From NCBI GenBank assembly GCA_016763735.1, contig JAESTE010000021.1:1-13393 (forward strand): a stretch of 13,393 nucleotides of DNA, written 5' to 3'. The translations under genes were made by a program, and so were the position numbers. This document shows positions 1 to 7,442 of the stretch, piece by piece. Origin of the DNA: Nitrospinaceae bacterium. GTDB taxonomy: Bacteria > Nitrospinota > Nitrospinia > Nitrospinales > VA-1. Every line of letters begins with the position of its first letter. The first letter of the stretch is position 1. A model generated the notes under the pieces. The model did not search any database. It had not been told where the DNA came from and saw nothing but the letters and a program-made list of their open reading frames with translations.

Positions 1-224
1 AAAAAGCCATTGCCAAAATCGAAAATCGCGATGCTCTCGGTCTTTATGAAACGGTGCGACAAGAACAAATATCCATGTGCGGAGTGAATCCCGTAACCGT
101 CATGCTGCTTTGCTGCGAAAAACTGGGCGCACAGAAATCAGAACTGATCGAATACAAAACTTCCGGGGAAGTGAATGGAGATAAAAGCCGGGTGGTGGGA
201 TATGCTGGAGTTATCGTGACTTAA
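1..224 (+). CDS. amrB: AmmeMemoRadiSam system protein B (MEMO1 family), C-terminal part
   Basis: This is the 3' end of a gene cut by the window edge. The frame starts at base 3, gives 73 residues and stops with TAA at 222-224. The fragment carries ISMCGVNP at residues 23-30, then a segment reading EYKTSGEVNGD, and it ends in VVGYAGVIVT. These match the C-terminus of the MEMO1/AmmeMemoRadiSam protein B family, where the Met-Cys-Gly cysteine (residue 26 here) corresponds to a metal-pocket cysteine of human MEMO1. In prokaryotes the protein usually occurs with an AMMECR1 protein and a radical SAM protein; the biochemical role of the trio is unresolved. The partners would lie outside the window on the left, so I cannot confirm them. 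The gene converges on the VOC gene with a 2-bp gap and no terminator in between. Family assignment is from these short motifs only. Confidence 0.82.
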   Translation, partial: KAIAKIENRDALGLYETVRQEQISMCGVNPVTVMLLCCEKLGAQKSELIEYKTSGEVNGDKSRVVGYAGVIVT

Positions 225-226
225 AA

Positions 227-607
227 TTAATTTTTGTAATGCATCAACTCGATTTCATATTTATCCGGATCTTCAGTAAATATAAACCTTGTTCCGTTTG
301 AAGACTCTAAGGGGCCTTCTGTAATGCGAATACCGGCTGCATTGAGTTTGTCTATACACACTTTCAAATCATCCACTTCAAAAGCAAGATGCACCAAATC
401 TTCAGGAACATGGACCGACCCTGAATCGGGGAAAGAACATAATTCTAATTCACAATCCATATCCGGAAACTTCAAGAACACCAGTTTGGAACCGCGCGGT
501 GAAGTTTTCTGCTCGACCACTTCCATCCCCAGAATGTCCTGGTAAAAAGAAATCGATTTATCCATATCAGAAACTCTGAACCGTGTGTGCAAGTATTTTT
601 TTATCAT
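227..607 (-). CDS. VOC family protein, glyoxalase I-like (lactoylglutathione lyase type)
   Basis: A 126-residue protein, close to the length of bacterial glyoxalase I (E. coli GloA has 135). It has two beta-alpha-beta-beta-beta modules of the vicinal oxygen chelate fold. The likely metal ligands fall where GloA has them: His7 (LHTRFRV), Glu55 (ELEL), His73 (VHLAFEV) and Glu120 in DPDKYEIEL, which mirrors the GloA DPDGYKIEL segment. All four ligands are present, so a metal-dependent lyase converting the methylglyoxal-glutathione hemithioacetal is plausible. VOC proteins of this size also include epimerases, dioxygenases and resistance proteins, so the substrate is not settled. The ATG overlaps the stop of the phosphomutase gene in a 4-nt ATGA arrangement and no Shine-Dalgarno is visible, which suggests translational coupling as the last gene of the operon. 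It is predicted to be cytosolic; no signal peptide is seen. Confidence 0.9.
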   Translation of the reverse strand: MIKKYLHTRFRVSDMDKSISFYQDILGMEVVEQKTSPRGSKLVFLKFPDMDCELELCSFPDSGSVHVPEDLVHLAFEVDDLKVCIDKLNAAGIRITEGPLESSNGTRFIFTEDPDKYEIELMHYKN

Positions 608-1986
608 GACTTGTAATCGAATTGAACAACGGACTGATACTTATCCATTTGTTTTTTCGCCAAGACCACCAGTTCTTTCAATCTTTCTTCATTAACAGCT
701 TCAAATCGAAGTACCAGTATAGCCTGCGTGTTTGAAGCGCGTATCAAAGCCCAACCGCCATCAAAGTTAATTCGAACGCCATCGATATCTATAACATCAT
801 ATTTTTTCCTGAAAATTTCCGTTAGCTCGCGGACAATTTCAAATTTCTTGTCGTCAGGGCAATCGATCCGAATTTCAGGAGTAGAAGCTGTCTCCGGCAA
901 GTCGGCAAGCATTTCAGAAACCTTTTGCTTCGACTCCGCTACAATTTGAAGGATTCGGCAGGCTGCGAAAACAGCATCATCAAAACCGTAGTAATTATCC
1001 GCGAAACATATGTGCCCACTCATTTCTCCAGCCAACAAAGCTCCTGTTTCACGCATTTTATTTTTTATCAGAGAGTGCCCAGCCGCCGCCATGACAGGGA
1101 CTCCTCCATGCTTTTCAATATCCTGATAGAGGTTCTGCGAACATTTCACTTCCCCCACAATGGTAGCTCCCGGATTCCGGGAAAGAATATCGCGAGCAAA
1201 AATAATGAGCAGTTGGTCTCCCCATAAGATATTTCCCTTTTCATCGACAACCCCGATCCGGTCTGCATCGCCATCGAACCCGATACCGAGTTCTGCATTT
1301 TCAGAACGAACTTTTGCAATCAAGTGAGTCAGGTGCTCCGTAACCGTAGGGTCAGGGTGGTGATTGGGAAAGGTGCCATCGGGTTCGCTGAACAGTTCGA
1401 CAGGGTCTTGTCCCAGCTTTCTTAACAGATCCGGGCCAACAATTCCAAAACAGCCGTTACCGCCATCAACCACTACTTTCACCTTTCGCGATATCTTTAA
1501 AATGGAACATATCTTTTCCATATAATCGCCCAACACTTCTTGCTGCCTTGCGTTTCCAGTTCCTGTTTCAAAATCATTTGCTTCGATCAGCCTTTTCAAC
1601 TCCTGCACCGTTTCACCATATAAACTGTGCAGACCCTGACTGATTTTGAATCCATTGAACTCAGGCGGATTATGACTACCGGTAATCATAACCCCACCAT
1701 CGGCTTTGAAATGATGCAGAGCAAAATACGTCACCGGTGTAGGCACCATTCCGATATCGATGACATCGCATCCAGTCGAATTTAAAGCCTTGGAAAGAAT
1801 GTCTCGAAACTCAATCGAACTAGAGCGCACATCCCTGCCGAGAACCATGGTTTTACCACCGCCTCTCCTGATATAGGTACCAATGGCTTTGCCAATACTT
1901 GCTACGGATTCTGGAGTGAGGTCTTGACCCACAATTCCGCGGATATCATATTCCCGGAAAATTTGCGGATTAATAGAAGAAGTCAT
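604..1986 (-). CDS. Phosphomannomutase/phosphoglucomutase (alpha-D-phosphohexomutase)
   Basis: A 460-residue alpha-D-phosphohexomutase, the usual length for bacterial PMM/PGM of the AlgC type. It interconverts hexose 6-phosphate and hexose 1-phosphate (mannose and/or glucose), feeding sugar nucleotides for surface polysaccharide. All four active-site signatures are present in order: the phosphoserine loop TGSHNPPEFNG with Ser104; the Mg2+ loop DGDADR at 238-243; the sugar-specificity loop GEMSGH at 320-325; and the phosphate-binding loop RASNTQ at 416-421, followed by Arg427. The GEMSGH loop is typical of PMM/PGM rather than of phosphoglucosamine mutase. The N-terminal FREYDIRG also matches the family and supports the ATG at 1986. 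The gene lies 29 bp after the HtrA gene and overlaps the VOC gene by 4 nt. The ribosome site is weak (only GGAC upstream), consistent with read-through from the operon. Confidence 0.94.
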   Translation of the reverse strand: MTSSINPQIFREYDIRGIVGQDLTPESVASIGKAIGTYIRRGGGKTMVLGRDVRSSSIEFRDILSKALNSTGCDVIDIGMVPTPVTYFALHHFKADGGVMITGSHNPPEFNGFKISQGLHSLYGETVQELKRLIEANDFETGTGNARQQEVLGDYMEKICSILKISRKVKVVVDGGNGCFGIVGPDLLRKLGQDPVELFSEPDGTFPNHHPDPTVTEHLTHLIAKVRSENAELGIGFDGDADRIGVVDEKGNILWGDQLLIIFARDILSRNPGATIVGEVKCSQNLYQDIEKHGGVPVMAAAGHSLIKNKMRETGALLAGEMSGHICFADNYYGFDDAVFAACRILQIVAESKQKVSEMLADLPETASTPEIRIDCPDDKKFEIVRELTEIFRKKYDVIDIDGVRINFDGGWALIRASNTQAILVLRFEAVNEERLKELVVLAKKQMDKYQSVVQFDYKS

Positions 1987-2015
1987 AATTATTTTTGTCC
2001 GTTAAAAAATTTTAT

Positions 2016-3335
2016 TCAGGAGGAAGGGTCGCTAAACGTTTCTTCGTTTTTTTCTGTTTCTGTCGGTTTTTTAATAAGCGTGCTCGTCATTTCAAACGTT
2101 TTTCCTTCACGAAATACTTTCAAGTTAATAGTCTGCCCCGGAGCCAAAGCTAATAGTTTGCGACGAAAGATAACAAAATTGTCGATAGGCTTATGGTTGA
2201 ATTCAACAATGATATCTTTTTCCTTCAGCCCTGAAGCCTCTGCCGGACTCCCTTTCTCCACTCTCTTTACTATAAGCCCGTCTGAACTATCAAATTCTAA
2301 CTCGGCAGCTTCTTCATTAGAGATGGGCGTTGCACTGGCACCAAACCATCCTCGCTCCTCTTCGCCAATAATCAGCATACCCATGACTTCTTTCACTGCA
2401 TTTATGGGAATAGCAAAACCAATCAATTGAGCCTGCTGAATGATTGCAGTATTGATTCCCACAACTTCCCCATGCAGGTTTATTAATGGACCTCCACTAC
2501 TTCCCGGATTGATAGCCGAATCGGTTTGCAGGTAATTAACAAATCTATCTTTGGGGTGTGGAGAAACTCTCTCCTTGGCACTGATTAAGCCGGACGTGAC
2601 CGAATGTTGAAATCCTAATGGATTCCCTATTGCTAAAACAACTTCTCCCATTTGCAACGCATCCGAATCACCAAAAGGAAGAACATTGGGAAGGAAATCT
2701 GGATCAATTTTTATCAGTGCCGTGTCCGACAACCGATCAATGCCTATAATTTGTGCAGGATATTCTTTTTGTTTTTCTGACAGAACCACACGAATATCAA
2801 CAGCGTTAGAAATAACATGAGCATTTGTAAGAATATAGCCCTGCTGATTTATTAAAAATCCGGACCCCAGACTGAGCCCTTCCGAACGAAATGGGATGGG
2901 AACCTGAAAAGGTACAAAATCAAGAATGCTGGATACAATGGGGATATTAAAAGGCAATAAACTGTTTGGATCGATTCCAATGTTGGCGTCTTTTTCTTCC
3001 AGCCTTACCGTATAGATATTGACCACTGCCGATTTGACGGATTGCGAAATACGGGCAAAGGTCTGATTGTCTATGATGATGGGGTCTCTATCTTCACTAT
3101 CTTCAACATCGTCCAGCCGAGTCCAAAAGTTTTTCAGGTCGATATCTTCAATGGACATATCCTGAAAACGCTTGTCAAATATAGGATCATCTTTAGTAAC
3201 GAGTACTTTATTAGCCTGCTGTGCTGTTTGAGAAATCGAACAGCCCTGGTTTGCAATACAAAGTATTGCCACCAAAGATATAAGCCAACGTATAGAAGTT
3301 GAAAAGTGTTTTGAAGAATGCAGGATAGCTAACAT
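2016..3335 (-). CDS. htrA: HtrA/DegQ-type serine protease with one PDZ domain, probable lipoprotein
   Basis: A 439-residue trypsin-like protease of the envelope stress class (S1C). The catalytic triad is complete: His173 in LTNAHV, Asp204 in SDTALIKI and Ser280 in NPGSSGGPL. A single PDZ domain runs from about 328 to 412 with the SPAEASGLKEKDIIVEFN segment, so it resembles DegS/DegQ with a shortened C-terminus. The first 32 residues form a hydrophobic export signal ending in NQGC at 29-32. This is a non-ideal lipobox, because the usual Leu is absent at -3, but Cys32 is the only good anchor residue. Residues 49-90 are very acidic (15 Asp/Glu). Residues 113-150 are a long Pro- and hydrophobic-rich loop in the position of the HtrA LA loop. 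It likely degrades or holds misfolded envelope proteins from a membrane-tethered position. Its ATG shares one base with the SDR stop (TAATG), implying coupling. Confidence 0.94.
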   Translation of the reverse strand: MLAILHSSKHFSTSIRWLISLVAILCIANQGCSISQTAQQANKVLVTKDDPIFDKRFQDMSIEDIDLKNFWTRLDDVEDSEDRDPIIIDNQTFARISQSVKSAVVNIYTVRLEEKDANIGIDPNSLLPFNIPIVSSILDFVPFQVPIPFRSEGLSLGSGFLINQQGYILTNAHVISNAVDIRVVLSEKQKEYPAQIIGIDRLSDTALIKIDPDFLPNVLPFGDSDALQMGEVVLAIGNPLGFQHSVTSGLISAKERVSPHPKDRFVNYLQTDSAINPGSSGGPLINLHGEVVGINTAIIQQAQLIGFAIPINAVKEVMGMLIIGEEERGWFGASATPISNEEAAELEFDSSDGLIVKRVEKGSPAEASGLKEKDIIVEFNHKPIDNFVIFRRKLLALAPGQTINLKVFREGKTFEMTSTLIKKPTETEKNEETFSDPSS

Positions 3336-4123
3336 TAGAAAGGGTTCCGCGTTAAACCGCCGTCAACAGTGAAGTTCGTTGCAGTGATCCATGCAGACTG
3401 CTCGGAAGCAAGGAACAGAGCCAGTCCGGTTAAATCCTCCGGCATTCCCATTCTTTTCAAAGGAATGGATTTACCCGTCTGTTCCATAATATCTTTTTTA
3501 GCCTGCTCAAAAGACGGCCCGTTTCCCTGCGCCTCGGCTTCCTGTTCCCACGATCGACTCCACACTGGACCAGGCGAGATCGTGTTGACGCAAATGCCAT
3601 CTTCAGCCAGGGTTTGTGCCAGAGAAACCGTCAAGTTCGATAATCCCGCTTTCATCGCATTGTAATGTGGAAATATTTCCTGCGGGTGGGCCGCAGCGAT
3701 GGAAGATATGTTAATAATTCGTGGGCAAGAAGATTTTCGTAACGTAGGAATACTCAATCGGCACAGACGAACCGCCGACATGAGGTTGACCTGAAACGAA
3801 TTTTCCCAATCTTCATCAGAGACTTCAAAAAAGTTTCCCAGCTTCAAAACTGCGCCGACATTGTTAACGAGAACATCTAAACCACCGAAGGTTTCTTGCA
3901 CTTTGTCAAAAAATGCACGAACACCCTCGGCTTTGGAAAGATCGGCTGCAAAAAAAATATGACCCGAACCTTCTATCTCTTTTGCAAGAGAATCCAGCCG
4001 CTCGGCGCCACGTGAGCAACCCGCAACCTGCGCCCCTTCTTTTGCGAAGGCCAAGGCAAGAGCTCTGCCAATACCATCTGCGGCACCTGTCACAATTACT
4101 TTTCGGTTTTTCAAAGTGGACAA
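3335..4123 (-). CDS. SDR family NAD(P)-dependent oxidoreductase
   Basis: A classical short-chain dehydrogenase of 262 residues. The nucleotide-binding TGAADGIGR motif sits at 12-20. NNVG at 87-90 replaces the more common NNAG. The catalytic residues are Ser140/141 in INISSIAAA, Tyr154 and Lys158 in HYNAMKAG. A VDGG motif near the C-terminus (254-257) is typical of the FabG/glucose-dehydrogenase-like branch. The Arg at 38 in GCSRGA after strand 2 suggests NADP(H) preference; this is an inference. The substrate cannot be read from the sequence. The start is TTG at 4121-4123: it places the glycine-rich motif at the usual distance from the N-terminus, and no upstream in-frame ATG exists near it. 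There is only a weak GAAAG as ribosome site. The gene follows the E1-like gene by 17 bp and its TAA overlaps the HtrA ATG by one base. Confidence 0.93.
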   Translation of the reverse strand: MSTLKNRKVIVTGAADGIGRALALAFAKEGAQVAGCSRGAERLDSLAKEIEGSGHIFFAADLSKAEGVRAFFDKVQETFGGLDVLVNNVGAVLKLGNFFEVSDEDWENSFQVNLMSAVRLCRLSIPTLRKSSCPRIINISSIAAAHPQEIFPHYNAMKAGLSNLTVSLAQTLAEDGICVNTISPGPVWSRSWEQEAEAQGNGPSFEQAKKDIMEQTGKSIPLKRMGMPEDLTGLALFLASEQSAWITATNFTVDGGLTRNPF

Positions 4124-4140
4124 TTTAAAACTTTCGACCG

Positions 4141-5295
4141 TTAGTAAAGTGGGACAGACGAATCGATCTTTTCAGACCATTCATTGATGCCGCCACGCAT
4201 GCTTTTCAGATTTTTAAATCCCATTTCCTGGAGTGCCTTGGCAGCCTTCATAGAACGTACGCCCGCCTTACAATGCAGAACAATTTCTTCATCGGGTCTC
4301 AAGCCATTGAGTTTGGCCGGGTCTTTTGCTTCTATGTCCCCAAGAGGAATCAGAATCGCCCCGCCAATTTTACAGATATCGTACTCCGAGGGTTCCCGCA
4401 CATCAATCAACCTGAATTCCTGCTTGTTGTCCAGCATTTGTTTAACCTGCTCAACTCCAATTTCCATTTCATCGTCCTCTGGTGATGCCTGAACTGGAAC
4501 GATGCCGCAGAATTCTTCATAGTCGATCAATTCTTTAATCGTCGGGTTATCACCGCAAATAGGACAATCCTTATCCTTCTTGAGTTTCATTTCTCTGAAT
4601 TTCATGGTCAAGGCATCGAACAAAAGCAAACGACCTACCAAGGTGTCGCCTTTTCCAAGAATCAATTTTACCGCTTCATTGGCCTGAAAGAGACCCACAA
4701 TTCCCGGAAGAATTCCTAACACACCGCCTTCTGCACAACTTGGCACCAATCCAGGTGGCGGTGGCTCAGGGTACAAACATCGATAACAAGGGCCGACTCT
4801 GGAATCAAATACCGAAGCCTGACCTTCAAATCTCAATATGCATCCGTAGATATAAGGTTTTTTCAACAACACACAAGCATCGCTCGCAAGATAACGTGTA
4901 GGGAAATTATCCGTGCCATCAATAATGATGTCGTAGTCCTTAAAAATATCCATTACATTTTCAGACGACAACCTCAGATTATATGTTTTGACATCAATGC
5001 TCGAATTGATATCGGCAATTCGGTCTTTTGCAGAATCGACCTTTAGCTTTCCCACCGTTGATTCGCCGTGGATCACCTGCCTTTGCAGATTACTCAAATC
5101 CACCACATCGAAATCAACCAACCCTAAAGTTCCAACTCCCGCCGCGGCTAAATACAGTGCCAGCGGAGAACCCAGCCCCCCGGTGCCAATCAATAGAACT
5201 TTCGCGTTACAAATTTTTTCCTGCCCTTCAACCCCTACTTCCGGCAACAGCAAATGCCGACTGTAGCGATTGATCTGATCTGTAGTTAAAGCCAT
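4141..5295 (-). CDS. moeB: E1-like adenylyltransferase fused to rhodanese domain (MoeB/ThiF-MoeZ type)
   Basis: A 384-residue two-domain protein. Residues 1-250 are a ThiF/MoeB E1-like fold: the ATP loop GTGGLGSP at 37-44, DGTDNFPTRY at 126-135, a zinc site formed by Cys170/Cys173 (CYRC) and Cys244/Cys247 (CPIC), and Cys187 in SCAEGGVLG at the usual E1 cysteine position. Residues 275-380 are a rhodanese domain with catalytic Cys342 in HCKAGVRS, the loop type seen in MoeZ and eukaryotic MOCS3. Such proteins adenylate the C-terminal Gly-Gly of a ubiquitin-like sulfur carrier (MoaD, ThiS or CysO type) and load sulfur on it. Which carrier is served here is unknown: none is encoded in the window. 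A clear AGGA lies 9 nt before the ATG. This is the first gene of the probable five-gene operon. Confidence 0.93.
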   Translation of the reverse strand: MALTTDQINRYSRHLLLPEVGVEGQEKICNAKVLLIGTGGLGSPLALYLAAAGVGTLGLVDFDVVDLSNLQRQVIHGESTVGKLKVDSAKDRIADINSSIDVKTYNLRLSSENVMDIFKDYDIIIDGTDNFPTRYLASDACVLLKKPYIYGCILRFEGQASVFDSRVGPCYRCLYPEPPPPGLVPSCAEGGVLGILPGIVGLFQANEAVKLILGKGDTLVGRLLLFDALTMKFREMKLKKDKDCPICGDNPTIKELIDYEEFCGIVPVQASPEDDEMEIGVEQVKQMLDNKQEFRLIDVREPSEYDICKIGGAILIPLGDIEAKDPAKLNGLRPDEEIVLHCKAGVRSMKAAKALQEMGFKNLKSMRGGINEWSEKIDSSVPLY

Positions 5296-5348
5296 AACTG
5301 ATATTCCTGTAAAAAAATGATTAATTTCTATTTTATATATTAGACCCT

Positions 5349-5378
5349 ATTTTATCACCCACTCACCGTGGGGGGCAA
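5349..5378 (-). promoter_or_regulatory. Candidate sigma70-like promoter of the moeB-like operon
   Basis: On the minus strand, TTGCCC (5378-5373) is followed after 18 bp by TAAAAT (5354-5349), a five-of-six match to the -10 consensus. This lies about 55 bp upstream of the ATG at 5295. The spacer contains a 5-bp inverted repeat (CCCAC/GTGGG at 5358-5372) that is not followed by a T-run on either strand, so it is not a convincing terminator for the upstream aminotransferase gene. The -35 match is only three of six. The remainder of the 171-bp gap (5296-5466) shows nothing else recognisable. Confidence 0.35.
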
Positions 5379-5466
5379 CAAGTCTATTCCCAAAAAGCTA
5401 AAATAGATTCTCGCCAAGCCTTTTACTCCAGATTCGCCAGCATTGCCTCCCCTGCCACGAAACCCC

Positions 5467-6648
5467 TTAACGGCAACTGCTAAAGGTTGACTCAAATCCA
5501 GCAATAGAACCTTCGAGAACCGAATCGGGCAGACAATAGGAGATACGAAAATAGCCGGGGCAACCAAATCCACGTCCTGGCACCACCAGCACCTTTTTCT
5601 CTGCCAGTTTTTTCACGAATTCCACTTCATCTGCTAGTGGCGATTTTGGGAAAAAATAAAACGCGCCTTGCGGTTTCACCACCTGATAACCAATACGAGT
5701 CAGTTCTCCATATAAAAAGTCGCGCTTTTTTTTGTACTGCTCCACATCCACCGTCACCCCTTGCACATTTTTAACCACACGCTGGATCAAAGCCGGGGCA
5801 TTCACGAATCCCAATACCCGGTTCGAAAAAATCAATCCTGCCATCAGATTGTTCGCATCTTCGCATTTCGGGTGCACCGCCACAAACCCAATTCTCTCTC
5901 CAGGCAAGGCAATGTCTTTCGAGTGCGAGGTGATGTAAATGCTGTTCTCATAAAGGTCAAGGATGTTTACAGCTTCCACCCCATCAAAAGTTATTTTTTT
6001 ATAAGGATCGTCTGAGATCAAATAAACAGGCTTACCAGATTTATCTGAATGCTCCTTCAACACCTCAGCCAATTGCTTTAGTTCTTCACGCGAATAAACC
6101 ACGCCGGTGGGGTTGTTAGGGGAATTGACAATCACCGCCTTGGTTTTTTCACTGAGGGCACCTTTTAAAGCATCCATATCAAGAGTGAAGTCGTCATGCG
6201 TTTTCACCGCTACTGCTTTACCACCATGATTATCAGCATAGAAAAGGTATTCAACAAAATAGGGAGCAAAAATCAGGACTTCATCGCCGCTATCCAGTAG
6301 GGTTTTGAGAGTGATATTTAGTCCACCAGCGGCTCCACAAACCATCACCAGATCATTTGCAGATAGCGACACCTGACACTCTGAAGAAAGTGTTTTCGCT
6401 ATTGCTTCCCTCACATCCTGAAGCCCCGCGTTTGGCATATAGCGGTGAAGTCCCGGGGAAGTATCTTTTGCAGCCTGCACCAGAGCGGCCTGCACTTCAT
6501 CCGGAGGTTCAATGACCGGATTACCCAATGAAAGATCAAAAACATTTTCTTCACCAAACTGCTTTTTAAGGCGAATCCCCTCTTCAAACATCTTCCTGAT
6601 CCAGGAAGACTTTTCCATAAATCCGCTCACTTTTTCTGAAATAGCCAT
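5467..6648 (-). CDS. Pyridoxal-phosphate-dependent aminotransferase, class I/II (AspC-like fold)
   Basis: A 393-residue fold-type I aminotransferase, the usual length of the family. Visible signatures: NSPNNPTG at 175-182, whose Asn179 contacts the cofactor; SDDPYKK around 212-218, with the Asp and Tyr that bind the pyridine nitrogen and O3'; the PLP lysine Lys244 in SHSKDIALPGERIG; and Arg368 in YFRISY, which binds the substrate alpha-carboxylate. The phosphate-binding GAAGG lies at 105-109. It transfers an amino group between an amino acid and a 2-oxo acid in the cytosol; the side-chain specificity (aspartate, alanine, aromatic or other) cannot be assigned from sequence alone. AGGA sits 8 nt before the ATG. 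It is separated from the downstream moeB-like gene by 171 bp, so it is probably a separate transcript or the loosely linked first gene. It is divergent from the ABC pair. Confidence 0.93.
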   Translation of the reverse strand: MAISEKVSGFMEKSSWIRKMFEEGIRLKKQFGEENVFDLSLGNPVIEPPDEVQAALVQAAKDTSPGLHRYMPNAGLQDVREAIAKTLSSECQVSLSANDLVMVCGAAGGLNITLKTLLDSGDEVLIFAPYFVEYLFYADNHGGKAVAVKTHDDFTLDMDALKGALSEKTKAVIVNSPNNPTGVVYSREELKQLAEVLKEHSDKSGKPVYLISDDPYKKITFDGVEAVNILDLYENSIYITSHSKDIALPGERIGFVAVHPKCEDANNLMAGLIFSNRVLGFVNAPALIQRVVKNVQGVTVDVEQYKKKRDFLYGELTRIGYQVVKPQGAFYFFPKSPLADEVEFVKKLAEKKVLVVPGRGFGCPGYFRISYCLPDSVLEGSIAGFESTFSSCR

Positions 6649-6686
6649 TCTTCAATTCCTGACAACAAAATCCGTCAATTAATTAT

Positions 6687-6715
6687 TAAATAAAAACTCA
6701 CATCCTTATTATAAT
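6687..6715 (+). promoter_or_regulatory. Candidate promoter for the ABC transporter pair
   Basis: The 116-bp divergent region between the aminotransferase and ABC genes contains a perfect TATAAT at 6710-6715. A start site near 6722 would leave a leader of about 43 nt before the ATPase ATG. The hexamer 17 bp upstream (TAAATA) matches the -35 consensus poorly, in only three of six positions. TATAAT is embedded in the self-complementary octamer ATTATAAT (6708-6715), so the opposite strand also reads TATAAT, but no acceptable -35 exists at 15-18 bp for the aminotransferase side. Most of 6671-6715 is very AT-rich. No other signal is seen in this gap. Confidence 0.4.
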
Positions 6716-6764
6716 CTGCGGTAAGGTTCAACGGCACATTTTTATCACTTAAAGAAATTCAGCC

Positions 6765-7442
6765 ATGGCGATTATCCAGTTTATTGATGTCTATAAATCT
6801 TACCAAAGTGGAGACGCATCTGTAACAGCATTGCAGGGTGTGAACCTTAGTTTCGAGACTGGAGACTTTGTCACCATCATGGGCCCCAGTGGCGGTGGGA
6901 AAACCACTTTACTGAACCTGCTCGCAGGGCTGGACCTGCCAGACCAGGGGGAAATATTTTTACAAAACCGAAAGGTATCTGACCTTTCTGACCACGATCT
7001 TACATTATTACGACGAAAAGAAATTGGCTTCGTTTTCCAGTTTTTCAATCTGATGCCCACGCTGACAATCCAGGAAAATGTGGAACTCCCCCTTCTTCTA
7101 GCACACTCGTCGAAAACACAAGGCAGTCGTGTGCAAACGCTTCTGGAATATGTCGGACTCTGGAATCGCGCCCAATCTTTCCCCGCAGAACTGTCGGGCG
7201 GTGAGATGCAGCGCGTTGCCATCGCCCGAGCGTTGGTGCATCAGCCTGTAATCCTTTTAGCGGATGAACCTACAGGCAACCTCGACTCGGAAAATGGACA
7301 AAAAATTATTGGGCTGATGCAACGCGCCGCATCCGATTTTAAAACAACTGTCATCCTCGTCACCCATAATCCCAAAATCGCCGCCTGCGGTAACAAACAT
7401 TTTGAAATTCGCGATGGGAAACTAACCCCCATTTCATCGTGA
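6765..7442 (+). CDS. ABC transporter ATP-binding protein (LolD/MacB/YbbA class)
   Basis: A 225-residue nucleotide-binding domain, the standard size for the MacB/LolD/FtsE class. In order it has the Walker A loop GPSGGGKT at 40-47, the Q-loop Gln92 in FVFQFFNLMP, the signature LSGGE at 143-147, Walker B ILLADE at 163-168, the D-loop NLD at 172-174 and the H-loop His201 in VTHN. The FNLMP segment after the Q-loop and the short C-terminus are typical of the class that drives mechanotransmission through FtsX-like permeases rather than direct substrate passage. It would dimerise on the cytosolic face and power the permease encoded next, with which it overlaps by 4 nt (GTGA). There is no strong Shine-Dalgarno before the ATG, only an AAAG about 12 nt upstream. 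Closest named analogues are LolD and YbbA; I cannot choose between them. Confidence 0.95.
   Translation: MAIIQFIDVYKSYQSGDASVTALQGVNLSFETGDFVTIMGPSGGGKTTLLNLLAGLDLPDQGEIFLQNRKVSDLSDHDLTLLRRKEIGFVFQFFNLMPTLTIQENVELPLLLAHSSKTQGSRVQTLLEYVGLWNRAQSFPAELSGGEMQRVAIARALVHQPVILLADEPTGNLDSENGQKIIGLMQRAASDFKTTVILVTHNPKIAACGNKHFEIRDGKLTPISS

Noticed and set aside
1924..2430. Open frame of 168 codons antisense to the end of the HtrA gene and the start of the phosphomutase gene
   Set aside because: Serine-rich shadow translation with no motif or ribosome site; both opposing genes are unambiguous.
5358..5372. CCCAC/GTGGG hairpin downstream of the aminotransferase gene as a terminator
   Set aside because: The stem is only 5 bp and no T-run follows on either strand.
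5355..5573. Minus-strand frame overlapping the 3' end of the aminotransferase gene
   Set aside because: It starts inside the aminotransferase gene in another frame and shows no domain; the aminotransferase reaches normal length, so no frameshift needs to be invoked.
6708..6715. Self-complementary ATTATAAT as a bidirectional -10 element
   Set aside because: Only the plus-strand reading has even a weak -35; on the minus strand no acceptable -35 lies at 15-18 bp.
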